From Oscillospiraceae bacterium (GTDB lineage: Bacteria > Bacillota > Clostridia > Oscillospirales > Oscillospiraceae), in the NCBI GenBank assembly GCA_016296045.1, contig JAEDKB010000059.1, forward strand, positions 1 through 8,496: DNA of 8,496 nt, given 5' to 3'. Under the pieces are notes generated by a model. The model ran no database searches. It had not been told where the DNA came from and worked only from the letters and a program-made list of their open reading frames with translations. This document shows, in pieces, positions 6,431-8,496 of this stretch (the first letter of the stretch is position 1; each line of letters begins with the position of its first letter). Made by a program: the position numbers and the translations under genes.

Positions 6431-7627
6431 ATGACAACAGGGGAATTGCACAGAAAAACGACGCAGCTTTGCAGCCGTCTGATTCAGGCGCGGAGCTACT
6501 CCGGGCAAGAGCAACAGGCCGCACAGGTTTTGCAAAATGCCATGCGTGAGCTTGGCTATGACGAGGTTACCGTTGATGCATACGGAAATGTGATCGGACT
6601 GCTGCGCGGCAACCGCCCGGGCAGACGTGTTTTATTGGACGGTCACATCGACACCGTTCCCGTTCAGGAGCCTGAACGCTGGAGCTTTGACCCCTTTGGA
6701 GGGGAGATAACGGCAGACCGCGTTTGCGGACGGGGTGCGTCGGATATGAAGGGCGCAGTGGCGGCGATGACGGTTGCGGCGGCAGCTTATGCGGAAAACT
6801 GCGGACGCGATTTCCCGGGTGAGATTTACGTTGCAGGCGTGGTTTACGAAGAACTGTTTGAGGGCATTGCCTCTCGGAAGATCAGCGAATTTGTGCAGCC
6901 GGATTATGTCATCATCGGGGAATCGACACATTTGAATTTGAAAATCGGTCAGAGAGGACGTGCGGAGCTGGTTGCCGAAACGATCGGCAAGCCGGCACAT
7001 TCCGCAAACCCGGAAAAGGGTGTCAATGCGGTAAAAAAGATGATGAAGCTGCTTGCGGCGCTGGAAGCGTATGTGCCGCGAGAGCAGGAGGGTCTCGGCA
7101 AGGCGATCATGGAGCTGACGGATATTATTTCCGAGCCCTATCCCGGTTCGTCCGTGCTTCCGCAGCGATGCATTGCCACCTTTGACCGCCGCCTTTTAGT
7201 CGGCGATACACCCGAATCGGTGTTGGAGCCGTTACATCATGCCATTGCTTTTCTGAGCGCGGAGGATCCGGATTTTCAGGCAAAAGCATATGTGCGCGAA
7301 AAGACGATGCCCTGTTATACGGGCAGCGAGATTTCCGCGCAGCGCTTTTTCCCCGCGTGGATGTTCCGCCGCGAGGACGATTTTGTCAAGGCCTCTTATG
7401 AGGCGCTTTGTGAGGTCGAGGGAATTCAGCCGACCATCACAGCATACTCCTTCTGTACCAACGGCAGCCATTACGCCGGCGAAATGGGCATTCGGACCAT
7501 CGGCTTCGGACCGTCGCTGGAGGCTCTGGCGCATACGGTGGACGAATATGTTCTGATCGAGCAGCTCAATCGGAGTGCAGAGGGCTATTTGAAGCTGTTG
7601 GATGCTCTTTTGGTCAGAATCGTCTGA
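6431..7627 (+). CDS. M20 family metallohydrolase, YgeY-like (ArgE/DapE/acetylornithine deacetylase superfamily)
   Basis: 398 residues; AAAGGA (6416-6421) lies 9 nt before the ATG. M20 enzymes are cytoplasmic di-zinc hydrolases of amide or peptide bonds. Expected catalytic residues are present: H72 and D74 in DGHIDTVP, bridging D105 in GRGASDMKG, E140/E141 in VYEELFEG, E164 in IGESTHL and H368 in ALAHTVDEY. The dimerisation-lid histidine lies in KPAHSANPEKG (H190). FDRRLLVGDTPESVL (251-265) and FCTNGSHYAGEMGIRTIGFGP (341-361) resemble E. coli YgeY, the hydrolase linked to selenium-dependent purine or pyrimidine-type catabolism. None of the usual YgeY partners (molybdenum hydroxylases, SsnA, YgfK) is visible here, so the substrate is open; an acyl-amino-acid or carbamoyl substrate is possible. 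The gene separates sigG from the ylmC-like gene and has its own promoter. Confidence 0.88.
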   Translation: MTTGELHRKTTQLCSRLIQARSYSGQEQQAAQVLQNAMRELGYDEVTVDAYGNVIGLLRGNRPGRRVLLDGHIDTVPVQEPERWSFDPFGGEITADRVCGRGASDMKGAVAAMTVAAAAYAENCGRDFPGEIYVAGVVYEELFEGIASRKISEFVQPDYVIIGESTHLNLKIGQRGRAELVAETIGKPAHSANPEKGVNAVKKMMKLLAALEAYVPREQEGLGKAIMELTDIISEPYPGSSVLPQRCIATFDRRLLVGDTPESVLEPLHHAIAFLSAEDPDFQAKAYVREKTMPCYTGSEISAQRFFPAWMFRREDDFVKASYEALCEVEGIQPTITAYSFCTNGSHYAGEMGIRTIGFGPSLEALAHTVDEYVLIEQLNRSAEGYLKLLDALLVRIV

Positions 7628-7655
7628 TTTCTCGTTCTTTTTTCTCAGCCTGCCG

Positions 7656-7663
7656 CATAGAAT
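7656..7663 (+). promoter_or_regulatory. Possible sigma-E-like -10 element before the YlmC-like gene
   Basis: CATAGAAT matches 7 of 8 positions of the mother-cell sigma-E -10 pattern CATACANT. The sequence about 14 bases upstream is T-rich (7635-7644) and matches the -35 pattern poorly, so this is only a suggestion. Confidence 0.2.
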
Positions 7664-7688
7664 CTCTAAAGGATAGGTGGGTGAGAAT

Positions 7689-7967
7689 ATGAAAAATCGC
7701 TTTTCCAGCCTCAAATGCAAGGAGGTTGTCTGTATTTGTGACGGCGCCCGTCTGGGCTTCGTCTGCGATGTCGAGGTCGATGTCAAAAACGGGTGCATCG
7801 TCGCGATCATCGTTCCGGGGCGCAGCCGATGCTTCGGACTGCTCGGAAGACGTGAGGACTTCGTGATTCCGTGGTGTGCAATCCGGCAAATCGGTGACGA
7901 TATCATTCTGGTGGATGCAGATTTAAACAAATGCCGCCTTGCACGGCCGAGAAAGGACTTTTTCTGA
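7689..7967 (+). CDS. YlmC/YmxH family PRC-barrel sporulation protein, cysteine-rich
   Basis: 92 residues from the ATG at 7689, which is served by the GGTGGGTGA stretch (7676-7684). The GTG at 7677 is in frame but overlaps that stretch and has worse spacing. PRC-barrel hallmarks run through the whole protein: LKCKEVVCICDGARLGFVCD (8-27), the IVAIIVPG strand (37-44), GLLGRREDFVIPWCAIRQIG (50-69) and DDIILVD (70-76). The family is conserved in endospore formers and lies close to sigG in Bacillus, matching this context; its biochemical role is not known. It holds eight cysteines (10, 15, 17, 26, 36, 48, 63 and 82), nearly 9% of residues, which is unusual for a small cytoplasmic barrel. Confidence 0.88.
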   Translation: MKNRFSSLKCKEVVCICDGARLGFVCDVEVDVKNGCIVAIIVPGRSRCFGLLGRREDFVIPWCAIRQIGDDIILVDADLNKCRLARPRKDFF

Positions 7968-7969
7968 AG

Positions 7970-7996
7970 AAAAAACTTGCAAAAAATGCAAAAAAA
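7970..7996 (+). promoter_or_regulatory. Three phased A-tracts (UP-element-like) before the rpsB promoter
   Basis: A6 (7970-7975), A6 (7981-7986) and A7 (7990-7996) have centres about 10 to 11 bp apart, one helical turn. They end 3 nt before the -35 box, at about -39 to -65 from the predicted start. This is the position of an UP element contacted by the RNA polymerase alpha subunits, and phasing of this kind bends DNA. Confidence 0.55.
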
Positions 7997-7999
7997 TGC

Positions 8000-8028
8000 T
8001 TGCAAACCGGGACACACTACGATATAAT
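8000..8028 (+). promoter_or_regulatory. Strong sigma-A promoter for rpsB
   Basis: TTGCAA (8000-8005, 4 of 6) is followed after 17 bases by a perfect TATAAT (8023-8028). The predicted start near 8035 gives a leader of about 118 nt. The phased A-tracts directly upstream fit a ribosomal protein promoter. Confidence 0.75.
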
Positions 8029-8034
8029 AATTTG

Positions 8035-8152
8035 GCGTGTGAAACGCGATAATCAACAAACCACACATTTCAGGATGTTCCGTCCCAGTGCCGCTTGCGG
8101 TGGACGGGGGAGATGATTGAAATGGCGGTCAAAACGAAAAGGAGAAAATCAA
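8035..8152 (+). promoter_or_regulatory. Structured rpsB leader (candidate S2 autoregulatory region)
   Basis: The leader can fold into a 7-bp helix, CATTTCA (8066-8072) with TGAAATG (8118-8124). It encloses a 6-bp helix, CCGTCC (8080-8085) with GGACGG (8102-8107), topped by CCG/CGG (8091-8093 with 8098-8100). Purine-rich strands lie between the helices. A small 4-bp hairpin at 8035-8047 precedes it. No T-run follows, so it is not an attenuator; translational feedback by S2 is a reasonable guess. The ribosome site AAAAGGAG (8137-8144) is outside the helices. Confidence 0.4.
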
Positions 8153-8259
8153 ATGGCAGTCGTATCCATGAAAGCCCTGCTGGAAGCAGGCGTCCACTTC
8201 GGTCATCAGACCAGAAGATGGAACCCCAAAATGGCTCCCTATATCTATACGGAGCGTAA
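8122..8259 (+). other. Possible short upstream reading frame overlapping rpsB out of frame
   Basis: An ATG at 8122 with GGGGGAG (8106-8112) 9 nt upstream opens a 45-codon frame ending in TAA at 8257-8259. It overlaps the rpsB start in another frame. Its opening AAATGGCGGTC (8120-8130) nearly copies the rpsB opening AAATGGCAGTC (8151-8161). The predicted peptide is basic and resembles no family I know. It may be a translational decoy, or chance. Confidence 0.2.
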
Positions 8260-8496
8260 CGGCATCTACATCATTGACCTGCAGAAGACCGTTAAGAAGA
8301 TCGAAGAAGCTTATAACTTCATTCGTGAGCTCGCCGCCAACGGCGAAAATGTTCTGTTTGTCGGCACCAAGAAGCAGGCTCAGGACGCTATTAAGGAAGA
8401 GGCAGAGCGTGTTGACCAGTATTTCGTCAATGCTCGCTGGCTCGGCGGCATGATGACCAACTTCAAGACCATGCGTACCCGTATCGACCGTCTGGC
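8153..8496 (+). CDS. rpsB: Small ribosomal subunit protein uS2 (3'-truncated by window)
   Basis: 114 complete codons are visible before the right edge; the full protein is normally around 230-260 residues. It begins [20 protein letters not shown] and continues with [20 protein letters not shown], the IDLQKT block, [14 protein letters not shown] and the [18 protein letters not shown] block, all classical S2 signatures. S2 binds the 30S subunit between head and body late in assembly. The start is fixed by AAAAGGAG, with 8 nt between the GGAG and the ATG. tsf would be expected downstream, outside the window. Codon use is strongly biased, as expected for a ribosomal protein. Confidence 0.97.
   Translation, partial: MAVVSMKALLEAGVHFGHQTRRWNPKMAPYIYTERNGIYIIDLQKTVKKIEEAYNFIRELAANGENVLFVGTKKQAQDAIKEEAERVDQYFVNARWLGGMMTNFKTMRTRIDRL

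Noticed and set aside
7614..7645. Hairpin TCAGA-ATCG-TCTGA plus T-rich run as a terminator of the M20 gene
   Set aside because: The stem is only 5 bp and lies entirely within the last codons; the T-rich run is interrupted. Too weak to call.
7232..8068. 278-codon minus-strand frame across the hydrolase, YlmC-like gene and rpsB promoter
   Set aside because: It overlaps two clear + genes and a strong promoter; the translation resembles nothing.

Overview
The window suggests an endospore-forming member of the Clostridia, probably a gut-type Oscillospirales/Ruminococcaceae relative. The evidence is a sporulation sigma factor of the SigG type, a YlmC/YmxH-family sporulation protein, a surface protein ending in three S-layer homology (SLH) domains behind a cysteine-pair module typical of clostridial surface proteins, and moderately GC-rich coding sequence with strong AAGGAG-type ribosome binding sites. 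All genes read left to right on the + strand. I see no tRNA, rRNA, CRISPR array, insertion sequence or phage gene.

Layout: (1) 2-3913 is the 3' part, 1303 codons, of a very large exported protein. It carries an Ig-like domain, a CehA/McbA-type PHP metallohydrolase domain, a CARDB-like domain, an amidotransferase-fold-like domain, two OB-fold-like domains, a cysteine-pair module and three SLH repeats. (2) 3914-4137 holds two strong hairpins, then a sigma-A-type promoter whose -35 box lies inside a perfect inverted repeat. (3) 4138-5325 is a YibE/F-family membrane protein. (4) 5326-5575 holds an inverted repeat, a weak vegetative-type promoter and a good match to a forespore (sigma-F/G) promoter. 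(5) 5576-6355 is sigG. (6) 6431-7627 is an M20 metallohydrolase closest to the YgeY family, with its own extended -10 promoter. (7) 7689-7967 is a cysteine-rich YlmC/YmxH PRC-barrel protein. (8) 7968-8152 carries phased A-tracts, a strong promoter and a foldable leader. (9) 8153-8496 is the 5' part of rpsB (ribosomal protein S2), cut by the window edge.

These are mostly independent transcription units rather than one operon, since each gap carries its own promoter-like sequence. The sigG-ylmC neighbourhood is recognisable from Bacillus, but here sigE/spoIIGA are not upstream of sigG and an M20 hydrolase sits between sigG and the ylmC-like gene. I found no convincing wholly new multi-gene system. 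The items most worth checking are the architecture of the wall-anchored PHP protein, the two unusual Glu residues in SigG, the eight-cysteine YlmC-like protein, the minus-oriented terminator between two + genes, and the structured rpsB leader with an out-of-frame start that mimics the real one.
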